Shown: positions 22,590 to 34,110, numbered from the stretch's first letter. The stretch is 64,000 bases of DNA from Rhizomys pruinosus (GCA_009823505.1 VZQC01004706.1:1-64000), one strand, 5' to 3'. The notes: generated from the letters alone by a model not told the origin. A program made the numbers and translations.

Positions 22590-23613
22590 AACACAATACA
22601 AAGCTGTGTCTTTTTTTTTCTCAGCCATTAAGTTTGTGAGGTTTTGACCTGTGGGAACATACAAAGTCTTTTTTACGTATAGTTAGTTTGTTTAAGAATA
22701 GCAAGATGGAGCAAAAAAGTTTTCATTAAATGCTGTATCCCCTTTAATATTTTTAAGAATTTTCGTCCTTTTGACCCCAAGTGATCCTCCCAAGGCAATT
22801 GTAGTTCATGTACCTATAGGCAGGAATCCCAAGGCGCAGATTTCATCAAAATTCACCCAAGCTGTTTCTCGGAAGATGACCTGTATATGTCTTTAACTTG
22901 GGATTCAAACTTAATTTCTTAAGTTAAATATTCCTACAAGTTAAAAAGGAGAATGCTACAAGATGATACTGTACAACCCCACAAAAATTAACAGAGAACA
23001 TTGTCATATGCCATTCCAAAGTTATTGTTATACAGATTTTAATGTAAAACAAATGTGGGCAACAAAAATTTATATTTCCAACTAACTAAGGTGCATTACC
23101 TTTAATATCAGAACCTTTAAACGCAATGTTGTTTAATATACCATATTTACTTTTACTAAGTCCTAAAACACCCCTTAACCCTGTAGGCAGAGTTCTAGGG
23201 CAAGCAATATGGAGGTACTTGTTGAAACTCACGTCAATTAAATACACCTTAACAAATATAGAACGCTGTGTCCCTTCCTGCCCCTCCCAAACCACCTCAG
23301 AATTCACCATGTCCAGTCAGTTTTTCCTGATTGTCTGTCTTTCTGTTGTGTCTTTTAATATGCATCTCCTCACGAAGAAATATTTATAACTGGGGTTAAT
23401 ATTGACGTTAACATCCACAGATGAGGGATACCATTCATTGAATTTGTTTTTTCATGGGACGGGGTTGTGTTACTGCCATCACTTAATATAAATATCTTCC
23501 TAGCTCCAATGCCAAATTTACCTCAAAAGTTCATGATGTTGTCTTTCTTTATCACAGCATAGAAATCCATTCTGGAGATGTACCACATTTTCACTAATCC
23601 ACTTGTCAGTCAT
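22590..23613 (-). repeat. Left arm of a ~1-kb inverted repeat (L1-type)
   Basis: Blocks such as 'acctataggcaggaatccc', 'gctacaagatgatactgtac', 'catatttacttttactaag' and 'tggagatgtaccacattttc' reappear reverse-complemented and in mirrored order at 23729-24706. The innermost part is L1 3' DNA on the minus strand. Confidence 0.8.
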
Positions 23614-23728
23614 TACAAAACTCCTTGGTATATACCCACAAGACTCATCTTACTGCAGGAAAACATATACAGCTATAATTTATTTTCAGCTCTATACACA
23701 ATTAGCAAAAAGCTGGAACCAACCCAAA
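23614..23728 (+). mobile_element. Spacer of the inverted repeat (L1-type)
   Basis: About 115 bp. From about 23618 it is plus-strand L1 ('ggtatatacccacaagactc', 'cagctctatacacaattagc'), continuous with the right arm. The left arm is minus-strand, so the switch point lies near 23617. Confidence 0.65.
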
Positions 23729-24706
23729 TGACCCCTCAACTGACAATGAATAATCCCGGTACATGTTACACAATGGAAGTTCTATGGCAGTAAAGAAAGA
23801 CTCATGGAACCCTTTGCCAGGTAAATGATGAGGCTAGAAGATATTTATTTAAGTGAAGTAACAACCAGCCAGACAGAAAACAAACGAACGAATGGTATTC
23901 CTCATTCTGCGGCATGTGAGGCCAAATCCAACCCAAAGTTGTAAATATTTCTGTGGAGAGGGAAGCATATTAAAACGAAAAACAGAAGACTGTCAAGACA
24001 AACTGACTCAATGGTGAATTCTAGAGGGGATGGGAAGAGTTGGAGGGAAATAGTGGACACAACGGGTCTATATTCGATAAGTAGTATTTAATTTAAACAC
24101 GTGAAATTCATCAAGTATTCAATTTTGCCCAGATTCTGTCTATAGGTTACATGGCGTTTTAGGACTTTAGTAAAAGTAAATATGTGTATATTAAAACAAC
24201 ATTGGTTAAGAGGTTTTTGTATAATAAACGATAATGCATCTGAGTTAATTGGAAATATAAATTGTTTGTTTTTCACATTTGTTTTACTTAAAATATGTCT
24301 AACAATTACTTTGGTATTGATATAAAATGGTCCCTATTTGTGTTGTACAGTATCATCTTGTTGCATTTTCTTTTACTTGTAGAATGATTTAACTTAAGGA
24401 ATAAAGCTTGCTTCCCAAATTAAAAACATAGCCAAGTCCCCAAAACAGGCTTTGGGTGAATTTGAATGAAATCTGTGCCTTGATTCCTGCCTATAGGTAT
24501 ATATAATATGACTGCTTTTTTTGAGACTCAGGGGTCAAATAACAAAACCTAAAATAAAAAGGGGGGAATACAGATATATATAAAACCTTTTTGTCAAAAA
24601 AACTTTTTGCAATTCAAATACTTAAAACTAACTATGGTAAAAGATTTGTATGTCCCCACATGTCAAAATGTCACAAACTTAATTAACTGTGTCTGTGTTC
24701 ATTAGT
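23729..24706 (+). repeat. Right arm of the ~1-kb inverted repeat (L1-type)
   Basis: It mirrors the left arm: 'gtacagtatcatcttgttgc', 'tgattcctgcctataggtat', 'gtatgtccccacatgtcaaa'. It holds a G-run 'aaaaaggggggaatac' near 24557 that resembles a polypurine tract, without other retroviral support. Confidence 0.8.
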
Positions 24707-24720
24707 GAGATGGGTATATA

Positions 24721-25075
24721 GTTTTTTTTTTTTTTTTTGTATCTTTGCCTGGTTTCAATATTAGAGTGATACTGCCTTCGAATAGGATTAAAAGGAGAGA
24801 TTTGGGAGATTCCCTCTCTGTTTGTATTCCTTCTGAACAGTTTGAAGAGTAATGGCTATGTTCCTCTTTAAAATTTTTCTAAAACTTAGCTGTTGAAAAC
24901 CATCTTGGCTGGCACTTTTTTAATAGCTTGGGAGATTTATTAATACTAACACCTTCAATGTTTCCACAAATGTTATGGTTTCGTTTATAAAGTGGTAAAT
25001 CTCTCTGCGGTTAAGACTTTGTTGAGTCCAGGAATTTACAAATATTTCTTCCAATTTTTCTTAATGTTTTTCTTT
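24721..25075 (-). mobile_element. L1 ORF2 fragment (reverse-transcriptase region)
   Basis: After a poly-T run (24721-24738) the plus strand reads 'tttgcctggtttcaatatta', 'gattccctctctgtttgtat', 'tctgaacagtttgaagag' and 'ctggcacttttttaa', the usual reverse of the ORF2 RT region. Short, with no usable frame. Confidence 0.65.
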
Positions 25076-25090
25076 TTTTTATTTTTTATT

Positions 25091-25092
25091 TC

Positions 25093-25139
<47 letters not shown>
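25091..25139. repeat. Poly-T tract (A-tail of a minus-strand retroposon)
   Basis: About 42 uninterrupted T after a T-rich lead-in, followed by a TTTA-rich edge. This is the tail of copy B to its right. Confidence 0.95.
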
Positions 25140-25141
<2 letters not shown>

Positions 25142-26334
25142 TTATTTATTTTGCAGATAACATTGGTGTTACTCGTATGGCGTTACGCAATTAGGTACAT
25201 TCTTGTGCATTTTGCAAGTATCTATTGTCTAAATTTTGAACAACTCAAGGTTCCCCATAGTCCAGTTTGAGAAGCTTGTATGCACAGAGCATGTTGCATC
25301 TAGTTAGGAGTCCAGGACTAATTATTCATGTAGTCTCAATTACCTATCTCTCCTGCAGCACTTAAATATTACCATGCCTCCTTCTTCCTACAGTTTTGTT
25401 CCTCTGTGGCTTTGGGAAAGGGGCACAAGTGGTTGAGATAGAAACAGTCTAATTTCTTTGGAGTTGTCATTTTGGAACTCCAGTCTGTGTCAGTGTTGTC
25501 CCTTCATTGGGTTGACAGCTTTTCCAGTGATACCCTTTTCAGTCATACTAACAAAGCACAAGCTATTGGATGTACAGGCAATTTAAGCAGTGACTAATTA
25601 TTAGTCAAGCTAAGCTGTGAGCATAGAACAAGGATGCTTGGAGTGGTATGCTAAATCTCAAACTGTGGGTTTCTCTATAAAGGGCTACAAGTTCTTTATT
25701 GTGGCTTAAACATCTCCTAACCACTAGAGGACATAAGCTTGTGGCATCCATCTGTGAGTTATTCCTCCAAGGAGAGAGCTAATAGCCAATTAGATTTGGA
25801 ATATAATATATATATATTATTAATTAGTAAATTACAGCTTGGCTGCCACTAGTGTGCACAGTATCTCCAGGCTGTTGAGGTGTAAACTGATATTGAGGAG
25901 GATTCTTGCTTTTTTCAGGGAGACAAATTATTTGCTGTATTGCTTTAGTCGGCCTTTTGGTAATGCTCTCTAGCAATTCTCAGAGGCCAGTTCATGTATC
26001 GCTAGCACGTTGACGTCTCATACATTTTTTATCAACTCACACCAGGTCTTCGACAACAGGAACTTACTGCCTTTCTCCCTTACATATACTCCCACTTATG
26101 GGACAAAGGCCTTTATAATTGGGGGGGGGGTTTGAATCCCCTAGCCAACATCTCCTAGGCAGAATAATTCATTGCTGATGTCAGGCTTTCCTGTAGTAAT
26201 ATATTTTGCTTAATTACACAACTTATAAACACTTTACTATTGAATTTGGCTCTAGATAATTATCCTTTCACAGTTCCTATGCCTATCAGTCAAAATTTCC
26301 TATAAAACAGGTTTTCAAATATAGTGGATTATAG
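25140..26334 (-). mobile_element. L1-type 3' segment, copy B
   Basis: It aligns by eye with copy A over its length: 'ctaaccactagaggacataa', 'taatagccaattagatttgg', 'ccaggtcttcgacaacagg', 'cctagccaacatctcctagg'. At about 26335 it joins ORF2 DNA of the L1 to its right on the same strand, leaving out most of ORF2. Confidence 0.75.
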
Positions 26335-27606
26335 GTTTTTGAAGTATTCCCATATGATTGTCTGGATATTTTCACTGTCTCTTGTGATGTTTCCCCTTTC
26401 ATCACAAATTCTATTGATTTGGAGTTGATCTTTCTTTCTTCTAGTTAACTGGGCTAGAGGTCTATCTTGTTTGCCTTTGCAAAGAACCAACTTTTGGATT
26501 CATTGATTCTTTGGATTCATTGATTCTTTGCATTGTTTACTTTGTTTCTATTTCATTGGTTTCCTCTCTAATTTTTGTTATTTCTTCCTGTATGTTGGGT
26601 TTGCTGTCTTAATTGTTTCTAGCTGCAGATCTTTATTTGCACTCTTTCTGTTTTTTTTTTTTTGTATTGTTTTGTTTTGTTTTTGATGTAGGCACCCAGG
26701 GCTGTAAATTTATCTCCTAGGACTGCTTTTAATATATCCCAAAGCTTTTGTTTTGTTGTATTGTCGTTTTCATTTAGTGCCAGGAATGCTTTTACTTCTT
26801 TATTTCTTCCTTGACCCATTCATTATTCAGGAGTGTGTTGTTTATTCTCCATGTGTTCTTGTAGGTAGTGGGATTTATCCTGATGTTGATATTGAGATTT
26901 ATTGAACTGTATTCTGATAGAATGCATGAAATTATTTCAATCCTTTTGTATTTGTTGAGGATTATTCTGTGTCCCAGTATGTGGTCGATTTTGGAGTAGG
27001 TTCCATATGGTGCTGAGTAGAAAGTATATTCTCTGGTGTCTGGGTGGAATATTCATTAGATGTCTGTTAGGTCCATTTGGTGTATTGTATTGTTAAGTTC
27101 AGATGTCTCTCTGTTTATTCTTTGTCCAGTTGTCTTATCCAAAGTGCTCAGTGGGATATTGATGTCCTCCGCTATTATTGTGTTGGGATTAATCTGTGTC
27201 TTAAGGTCTTGCAGGATTGTGTTTATAAAGTTAGAGAGTTTGGTTCATATATATTTATTGTTGTGAGATATTCATGATTAATTGTTCCTTTGATTAGGAT
27301 TCAATGGCCCTGTTTGTCTCTTCTGATTAGTTTTACTTTGAGGTCTATTTTGTCTGATAGTAAGATAGCAACTCCTGCTTGCTTTTTGGTTCCATTTGTT
27401 TGGAATAATTTTTTCCTTCCTTTCACTTTAATTTGGTGCCTGTCCTTGAGGGTTAGATGTGTTTCCTGTAGATAGCATATAGATTTATCTTTTCTAACCC
27501 ATTCTCCCAGTCTATGTCTTTTGATTGGGGAATTTAGCCCGTTAATATTTAAGGTTATTATTGAGAGATGTGTGCTGCTTCCTTTCATCCTATTTTCCCT
27601 TTGCAT
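26335..27606 (-). pseudogene. L1 ORF2 5' part (endonuclease region), broken
   Basis: ORF2 encodes the L1 endonuclease/reverse transcriptase. The minus-strand frame 27301-27606 shows the endonuclease start: NINGLNSPIKRHRL (active-site Asn region), the CYLQETHL motif with the catalytic Glu, HQIKVKGRKKLF and AGVAILLSDKIDLK. Further left a frame at 26619-26819 (LWDILKAVLGDKFTALGAYI) belongs to the region after the endonuclease. DNA at 26343-26560 follows the usual linker to RT pattern. Stops interrupt the frames between these segments, and the RT and C-terminal parts are absent. The element cannot make ORF2 protein. Confidence 0.88.
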
Positions 27607-28763
27607 TCTTGGTCTAGGTTTGTAGTTTGTAATTATACTTTTATTAGTTTCTCTCTCTAACTAGTTGACCCTTTATTTTGTCCTTTGAATTGCTTCAAGT
27701 ATTTTCTGAAGGGTTAGTTTCTTGGACATGTATTATTTCATCTTATTTCTGTCATGGAAGATTTTTATTTCTCCTTCAACTATGATTGACATTTTTGCTG
27801 GGTATAATAATTTGGGTTGGCTTTTATATTCATTTATTTCTGTGAATACTTTGGTCCAGGTTCTTCTGGCTTTCTTAGTTTTCATTGAGAAGTCTGCTTG
27901 ATTCTGATGGGTTTCCCCTTGTATGTAATTTGTTGTTATTCTTGCATTGCTTTTGGTATTTTGTCTTTGTTTTGGGTGTCTAGGGTTTTAACTGTGATAT
28001 GGCATGGGGAGTTTCTTTTCTGATCTTGTCTATTTGGTGTTCTATATGCTTCTTGTATTTGTATGGGTTTGTCTTTTTTCAGTTTGGGGAAATTTTCTTC
28101 TATTATTCTGTTGAATATTTGATCAATATTATTGTCTTGGGATTCTTCTCCTTCCTCTATCCCTATGATGCAGAGGTTTGGTCTTATCATAGTGTTCCAC
28201 ATTTCCTGATTGTTCCACTCTTGTGTTTTTTAAATTTTTCATTTTCTTTTCTTGAGCATTCTAGTTATTCCAATTTATCTTCCAACATCAATATTCTATT
28301 TCCTGCTTCCTCCAATCTGTTCCTGAGGCTTTCTCCCATTCTTTCCTGTTGACTGGTTGAGCGTTCATTTTCCTTTTTCATTTCATCCTGTGATTTCTTT
28401 AGTATTTCCATTTCCTTTTGGAGCTTGTCATTCTCTTCTCATAGCTCCTTGCTTCTCTACTCTGTTTCCTTTTTCATTTCAGGCTGCCATCTCTTCAGTG
28501 TTTCCACTTCCTTGCAGAGTTTGTCATTCTCTCTCACTAGTTCCTTCCTGAGTTTGTCATTCTTCTCTCTGGTTCCTTCCTGAATTTGTCATTCTCTCCT
28601 TTAGTTCTTTGATTTGTTCTTCATATTCCTTGATTTCTTTGAGTATGTCTAAGGTTGTTCTTCTATTGTATGTGTCTTGGGTTGTTTCTAGGGAAAACTC
28701 ACGGTAGGAATCTTTTATAGGACTGGTAGAGTTTGGTGTGGATTTAGTCTGTGTTTTTCCCAT
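27607..28763 (-). pseudogene. L1 ORF1 remnant
   Basis: ORF1 encodes the trimeric RNA-binding chaperone of the L1 particle. The start is at 28763 (MGKTQTKSTPNS), followed by a coiled-coil-like stretch with LKEIKEYEEQIKELKERM. The RRM/C-terminal part is in a separate frame at 27936-28202 (RPNLCIIGIEEGEE, NFPKLKKDKPIQIQEAYRTP). The central coiled-coil DNA (28368-28600) holds an imperfect direct repeat about 97 bp apart starting 'tttcctttttcatttca'. Frame breaks separate the pieces. The remnant continues to about 27650, just before ORF2. Confidence 0.85.
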
Positions 28764-29415
28764 TTTGTTTTTTCATTGTGTTTTTGGCATGTGGGTTTGT
28801 TTTATTGTTTGTGTTCTGATGTGAATCTCAACTTTTTCTTCATTGCTTTGAAGTCTCACTTTGGTTGTTTCCTTCAGGTGCTTTCTTTGCCTTCTCCTTG
28901 TTTATAGAAAGCTGGCTGGTCTAGGTTTCAGGTTTTTGCTTATGGTTATGTATTGGAAGGTCTAGCAACTCTTCCCTTTCTGTTCTTAAGGTTTTCCAGA
29001 AATTGGATAGGTGATAACCAGGTCGGTTCAGCACTGAGCAGTATGCTCACTCCATTTCCCTCTGGCCTGTTACTCTAGGTTGGCTGTGAAACCTAGTTTG
29101 CTTGGACTGGAGTTGTGGAAGTTTCCTGTCTCTTCTTCCTTGCACCTTCAACTCACTACCTCTACTCCCACTGGGACGCTAACATCTCAGCACAAGCAGT
29201 GAGGGAGGGAGGTTTGGTTTGCTCCCTTGGCACATGTGCCAGCCCCCTCTGCATCTGGCTACTGCTGTGCTGGCTGGGAGACTCCACCCAGGCTGATCAC
29301 ACAAGAAGGGCATGATTTCCAGGTGCTTGAACCCAAGCCTCCTGGCCTGGCTTCCCAAAGGATTGCCTTGCCAGCACTAAACTCTCCACCCAGCAGTCCA
29401 GCTGCTGCTGAGGGG
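28764..29415 (-). promoter_or_regulatory. Putative L1 5'UTR / promoter region
   Basis: About 650 bp upstream of ORF1 on the minus strand. It is more GC-rich than the surroundings, with 'ccagccagcacagcagtagc' and 'cactgcttgtgctgagatg'. It ends abruptly near 29412, where AT-rich unique-looking DNA begins. That fits a 5' end carrying the internal promoter. No TSD is identified, because the 3' end of this copy is rearranged. Confidence 0.55.
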
Positions 29416-30560
29416 CATTTATTAAAATTTATTACTATACTTATGTGGGTTTATTTTCTAACTCATGGAATACTTAAATCTTTGAGCAAGTAAGTATTTG
29501 CAGCATTTACCTAAGAGTTTATTGATATGTTAGGCTTTGCTTCTTTGCTTATAATTATTTTGCTATGAGTCTTCAAAGTAGCATGTGAATGAGAAACTCT
29601 TTTCCTTCAATGCCCTTTGACTGCTTTTCCATTCATTGTATCCATTTATAAACACTTGGTTTTATGGGTATTTCATGCATGATATTGAGTTTAACTTTCA
29701 AAGTAAATCTGCAAATATTTTCATTTTCAGTCCTAGGTTTGAGTCATTAAGATTTGGTAGAATGACTGAGATACTTTACAGATTTTTTTCATACTCTTAT
29801 GCTCTAGTTTCTAAATTAAGATGTGTGTATATAATAATAGGCACTGATACACATACACCTGATACAAACAGAAATCATTTATCAAAAATATGCTTTGTTT
29901 ATTCTTTGGCAGTATTTATTTTGTTACTTTTACTATGGTGCTGATGATTAAATCTATGACTTTATTCATGCTAAGCAAGGGCTCTATCATTGAGCCATGT
30001 CTCTTATTTATACTTCCTAAATATAGAAGTGTACATACCTATGTAGAATATTCCTACCCATTAATTTTACATAGTATCTTCTATTCCCTTTATTTAATGA
30101 ATTATAATGCTCCTTTTGGAGAATACTAAAATGCAAATTAGCAAACATCCTGTCCTGGAATTTAATTTCAGCCACTATTTTCCTGTTCCAGTCAATACTT
30201 GTAAGACCTTTGGGGAGCTATTTTACTTTCAAGAGGGCATTGGTGTTCTGGGTATTGATAGGAATTGTTCCTTCACTTTGTTCCCACAGGAAATGTATTT
30301 GTTTGTTTTGAGATGAGTCCCCTTTCACGTGTGCCAAATTTACAAGCCACTCATAGTGAGAAGCATATGACAGGACACACAGGAATTTAACACAGATCTG
30401 AAAAATGGCAGGAAAGAATTTCTGGTCTTTGGCAAGTCAGACTGCATCTGTCAACTCTAATGTAAACCAAGAGCATCTAACAATATTATTTAGTGTTATT
30501 CAAATTACTTCAATAGACTGAGTGCAGAAAATATGGATGGGTGCCTTTTATTACACACAC
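29416..30560. other. No gene recognised
   Basis: AT-rich DNA. A short ID/B4-like piece on the minus strand may lie at 29950-30003 ('catgctaagcaagggctct'). The frames at 29636-29944 and 29890-30129 have hydrophobic runs but no recognisable domain. Confidence 0.45.
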
Positions 30561-30568
30561 TTGTATGA

Positions 30569-30602
<34 letters not shown>

Positions 30603-30840
30603 CAACTTTGGATGTCCTCAGAAATACTGTTTGCTTCCTTTGAAACAGGGTGTTTCCCTGGCCTTGAGTCAGTTAGGTGAAGCTGGCTGACCAATGCCTC
30701 CAGGGATCCATTCTCTATCTCCCCAGTTCTGGGATTACAAGCACATGCCACCATGTCTACCTAAGAATATATTCTGGGGACTCAACTCAGGTTGTCAGTT
30801 TTGACAATAAAGTACTTTACAAATAGACCTAGGCCCCCAG
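30569..30840 (-). mobile_element. B4/RSINE1-type SINE with (GT)n tail
   Basis: A (GT)16 tract at 30570-30601 (the reversed CA tail), then 'ggtgtttccctggccttgag', 'gggattacaagcacatgcca' and 'ccaccatgtctacc', ending with an ID-like head near 'aagtactttacaaatagacc'. Confidence 0.75.
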
Positions 30841-31745
30841 AACTCAATGGGTGTCTTTATTTGAAGATTTCCTATGGTCTTGGCTAGAGTACAGGGTAAA
30901 TCTCCATGAGGTTGGTTTATTATCCATATAACATGAATTTTTCTAATGATGAACTCTTATAGAGTACTTGATAAACTGTCCTCCTACTAGTATTTCAGAA
31001 CAAATATTTCAAGGTAATGCCCATCTCATTCAGGAGACTTAAAAGGTGACAGTCCCACCCTATTGGGCCATATCCCATCCATTCCATCCGATAAATGTCC
31101 ACACCCACACATCCCATGGAAAAAAGTTCTCTCTTGAAAAGTGTTATTAACTGAGACATATGCATCTATTAAATTATATTGGTGCTAAGTTTAAATATTA
31201 TTCATATTCAATATCCATGTATTATATGGATCAAGATTCTGATATAGAGAATCTACTACAATCACCTGTAAATGAAACAAAGAATTCAGAATACACAGTA
31301 GGACAAAATATTGGTAGCATGCAGTAAGAAGCACTGTGCAGGTGTGCGGAATGCACAGAAGCATGGATGGTCAAAAAATCCAAGAAATAGGACACTCAGC
31401 ATTTGTTAGAATCTCACTATACCTTAGTGGCTGATAATCATGCTACAGTAATCCTCATCGGCCTTCACTTCATTTGTGATTCAGGGTCTAAAGGAGGACC
31501 ATGAAAGCTGGTAGAGCCCTCCATTTCTGCCATTTTCCTCAGCAGGTAGAGATTCAAAGGAAAGTGACCTGACTTGTAGGACTGAAGTGTACCTCTTAAC
31601 AATGATGCAGATTCCTTTCAACTTCTTAGGACTTTGTGAGAAGTTCAAGCAAGCCAAATACACACACACAAATGGATGCATGCACAGGCTGTGTGCTTCT
31701 GTGAATAGTGCCAATAAAATCTGAAGGTTCTGAAGGGTCTATAAC
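30841..31745. other. No gene recognised
   Basis: Unique-looking DNA without a supported gene or repeat. Confidence 0.45.
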
Positions 31746-32000
31746 TTATATAAGGAAGGTAAATAACTCTGTCTTCAAGTGCTTGCTCTGCAAGTTCAAA
31801 GACTTGAGTTCAGTACTAAGAAGCCACATTAAAAGCAACCTGGACATAGTGGACCATGTTTGTAATCTCAGTACTGGGGATGTGGAGAGAGCTGAATTCC
31901 TGGGTCTTGACGGCCAGCTGGTCTCGGTGTATCTTCAAGTTCCAGATTCACTAAGAGGCTTCACTTTAAAATACATGCTAGATGAGACATGAAGAAGAAC
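31746..32000 (+). mobile_element. B4/RSINE1-type SINE, left part
   Basis: 'caagtgcttgctctgcaagt', 'gacttgagttcagtactaag', 'gtaatctcagtactgggga' and 'agttccagattcactaagag' follow the RSINE1 order. A 94-codon frame (31708-31992) crosses it. It is interrupted at about 32000; the (CA)-rich end resumes at 32485. Confidence 0.7.
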
Positions 32001-32470
32001 ACCTTACTAAGGTGTGGGCAGAACCCAGTATCTTATATGGAGCATACAGATATTCAATATTTCCTGATGATTCTCAGAGTACTCCAGTTAATGATGGCAC
32101 ATAAGAAGTGACATCCTCACAGCTTTTCAACCTTTCAATATGGACTGAAGACTCATGTCTCTCCAAGAATCCTCCAAACCTTCAGTGCCAGATGGGGACT
32201 GCTGAGACATCCAGCTTGTGGACTGAGCAGCTACTGGGATTTTAGCCTCTTCAGAATATAGACTGTCATTATCAGACTACTAACGCTGTGTCATGGAAGC
32301 CAGTACAGGACGTGGTGCTTACTGAACCTCATTTTGTGACCATGGGAAGAGGAGAGCCCAGTGTGGAGCACAAGGGCAGGATTGATAGTTGTTTGTACTT
32401 GCCAAGGAGGAACCTTCAAACACTTCCTTAGGGAAAACATGACATCTTCAGGCTAATAAAGAAAAAAAAA
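32001..32470 (+). mobile_element. A-tailed retroposed insert in the B4
   Basis: The ~470-bp segment ends 'aggctaataaag' plus A10 (AATAAA close to an A-tail). It is flanked by ACATGAAGAAGAA (31987-31999) and ACATGAAAAAGAA (32471-32483), a likely target duplication with one change. Its body ('gacatccagcttgtggactg', 'gagcagctactgggatttt') resembles a rodent interspersed repeat I remember but cannot name. Near its 5' end, 32038-32096 matches 33238-33296 with three differences. Confidence 0.6.
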
Positions 32471-32484
32471 ACATGAAAAAGAAG

Positions 32485-32575
32485 GGACATCCTAGGTTGA
32501 CTTCTGGCCCTCACATGCACACACATGCACACACACCTACATGTACCCACACATACGTGAACATGCACACACACA
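32485..32575 (+). mobile_element. B4/RSINE1-type SINE, right part
   Basis: 'ttgacttctggccctcacat' followed by CA/CATG-rich tail sequence, the usual B4 3' end. Confidence 0.65.
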
Positions 32576-32803
32576 AAGCTGACAGAGAAAGTTCTTTATA
32601 ATGTAAGTTATTTAATGAGATTAATCAAATGCTACCACAACTCACATACTTGAAGAGTGCACTCAAGTTTCTGGGATGGGCCAGGAAGACTCTCAGACTG
32701 CCATGCCTGAGGATCTGAATGTGAGCTCCACAGGGGAGAAAGAGAGAGAACTCACTACCACAAATTGTGTTCTGACTCCACAAATATGCCATGGCATTTG
32801 AAT

Positions 32804-32815
32804 ACACACACACAC

Positions 32816-32859
<44 letters not shown>

Positions 32860-32866
32860 ATACACA
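32804..32866. repeat. (CA)n microsatellite
   Basis: Long CA run with single G and A interruptions. It produces Cys/Val-repeat frames on the minus strand that are not genes. Confidence 0.97.
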
Positions 32867-33189
32867 ATAAATATATAAATAAATAATATGGTTAAAAAAT
32901 TTTTGAAGAATCCTTGGTATGGAAATTCCATGAGAAATTAGATAATGCAGCCAAGTAAAAGGTATGAGTTCACATGGTAATAACATCATTTCTATAGCTA
33001 GGGCTCTGAAGCCCAAAGCACACTTTCCCAAGCATTTATCCACTTATTAATCCCCCATTTATTTATTTATTTACTTGTTAATCTAATTATTGGATTGAGG
33101 ATTTTGTCAAAGAGATAAAAGGATCTGTGAAAGCTTGAGGGAGCTAGCATGAAGATATCTCATTATAAACACTGGAAGCTCCATGAAAT

Positions 33190-33360
33190 GACATGTTCAA
33201 CAAACATTTATAGAGCACTGATTATGGGCCATGAATCTGGAGCATACAGATACTCAATATTTCCTGATGATTCTCAAAGAACTCCAGTTAATGATGAGAA
33301 TAAACACATAAATAAGTGCAGTAATTACAGCCCTCTGAGAAGGCACAATAATGGGATTGC
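33190..33360 (+). mobile_element. L2 3'-end fragment (ancient)
   Basis: 'ttcaacaaacatttatagag', 'cactgattatgggccatgaa', then a 'ggagcatacagatac' block and 'aataaacacataaataagtg', the order of the L2 3' end. Confidence 0.55.
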
Positions 33361-33809
33361 AGACCATGGCAGCACAGTCATGATTTAATAGACTATAATG
33401 CATGTTAGAGCAAGTATTTGGTAATTATGAAGTAGACTAGATGAAAAATAGTAATAATGTTTTCTAATTTGTCTGGATGAAAATTTGCTGATTCTAATTT
33501 TCCTTTCATAGCAAATTGCTGCTTCATTGAAAAGACTCTTTGGCATCCTTCCCCACATTATAAAATACTTTGTCATTAAATAACCTTTAGTCAGCAACCT
33601 GGGATAACTATAAGTTACCCTAAGGGAGGGAGTTGTATTCAAGAATTACATTTGAGGCTTGGTATGTATATTTTTGCTCAGTTGAAGGGGGCAACAAAAG
33701 TATTGGGATAAACAATATGCTGTGTTATATTCTTTCATTATTCATATTACCAACTATGGAGATAAAAGCCTAATTATTTCTTGGTCTCAATTGGCTAACT
33801 TTATTCAGA

Positions 33810-34110
33810 AACACATGGATTCATTGGTTTATTCAATAAATAGTCCTTTTCTGTCTGGTCTATGTTGAGCACTGTGTCACAGAGGAAAAGTGCAGCATAA
33901 CCCTAACTTTTGGCTCTAAAAAATTTATTATGATTAGGTGGTTAAAGTTCAGGGATAACAGCACTTTTAGAGAATGTGTACACAAGAGCACATGGTCTGT
34001 TGGCAGAACAGGGATGTCTATGCTTCATTTGTAGGTTTACAGAAGAGCTAGGCCTTTTGAGTCTTCATGAAGGAAGAATGGAAAGAAGGGTGAGAAGCTT
34101 GATGGATGTT
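33810..34110 (+). mobile_element. L2 3'-end fragment (ancient)
   Basis: 'tggtttattcaataaatagt', 'ctatgttgagcactgtgtca' and later 'agaagagctaggccttttga' fit the L2 3' end with its downstream block. Highly diverged. Confidence 0.45.

Noticed and set aside
24550..24575. Retroviral polypurine tract followed by an LTR
   Set aside because: Only the G-run is suggestive; no TG start, promoter elements or pol remnant are nearby, and the stretch is part of the inverted repeat.
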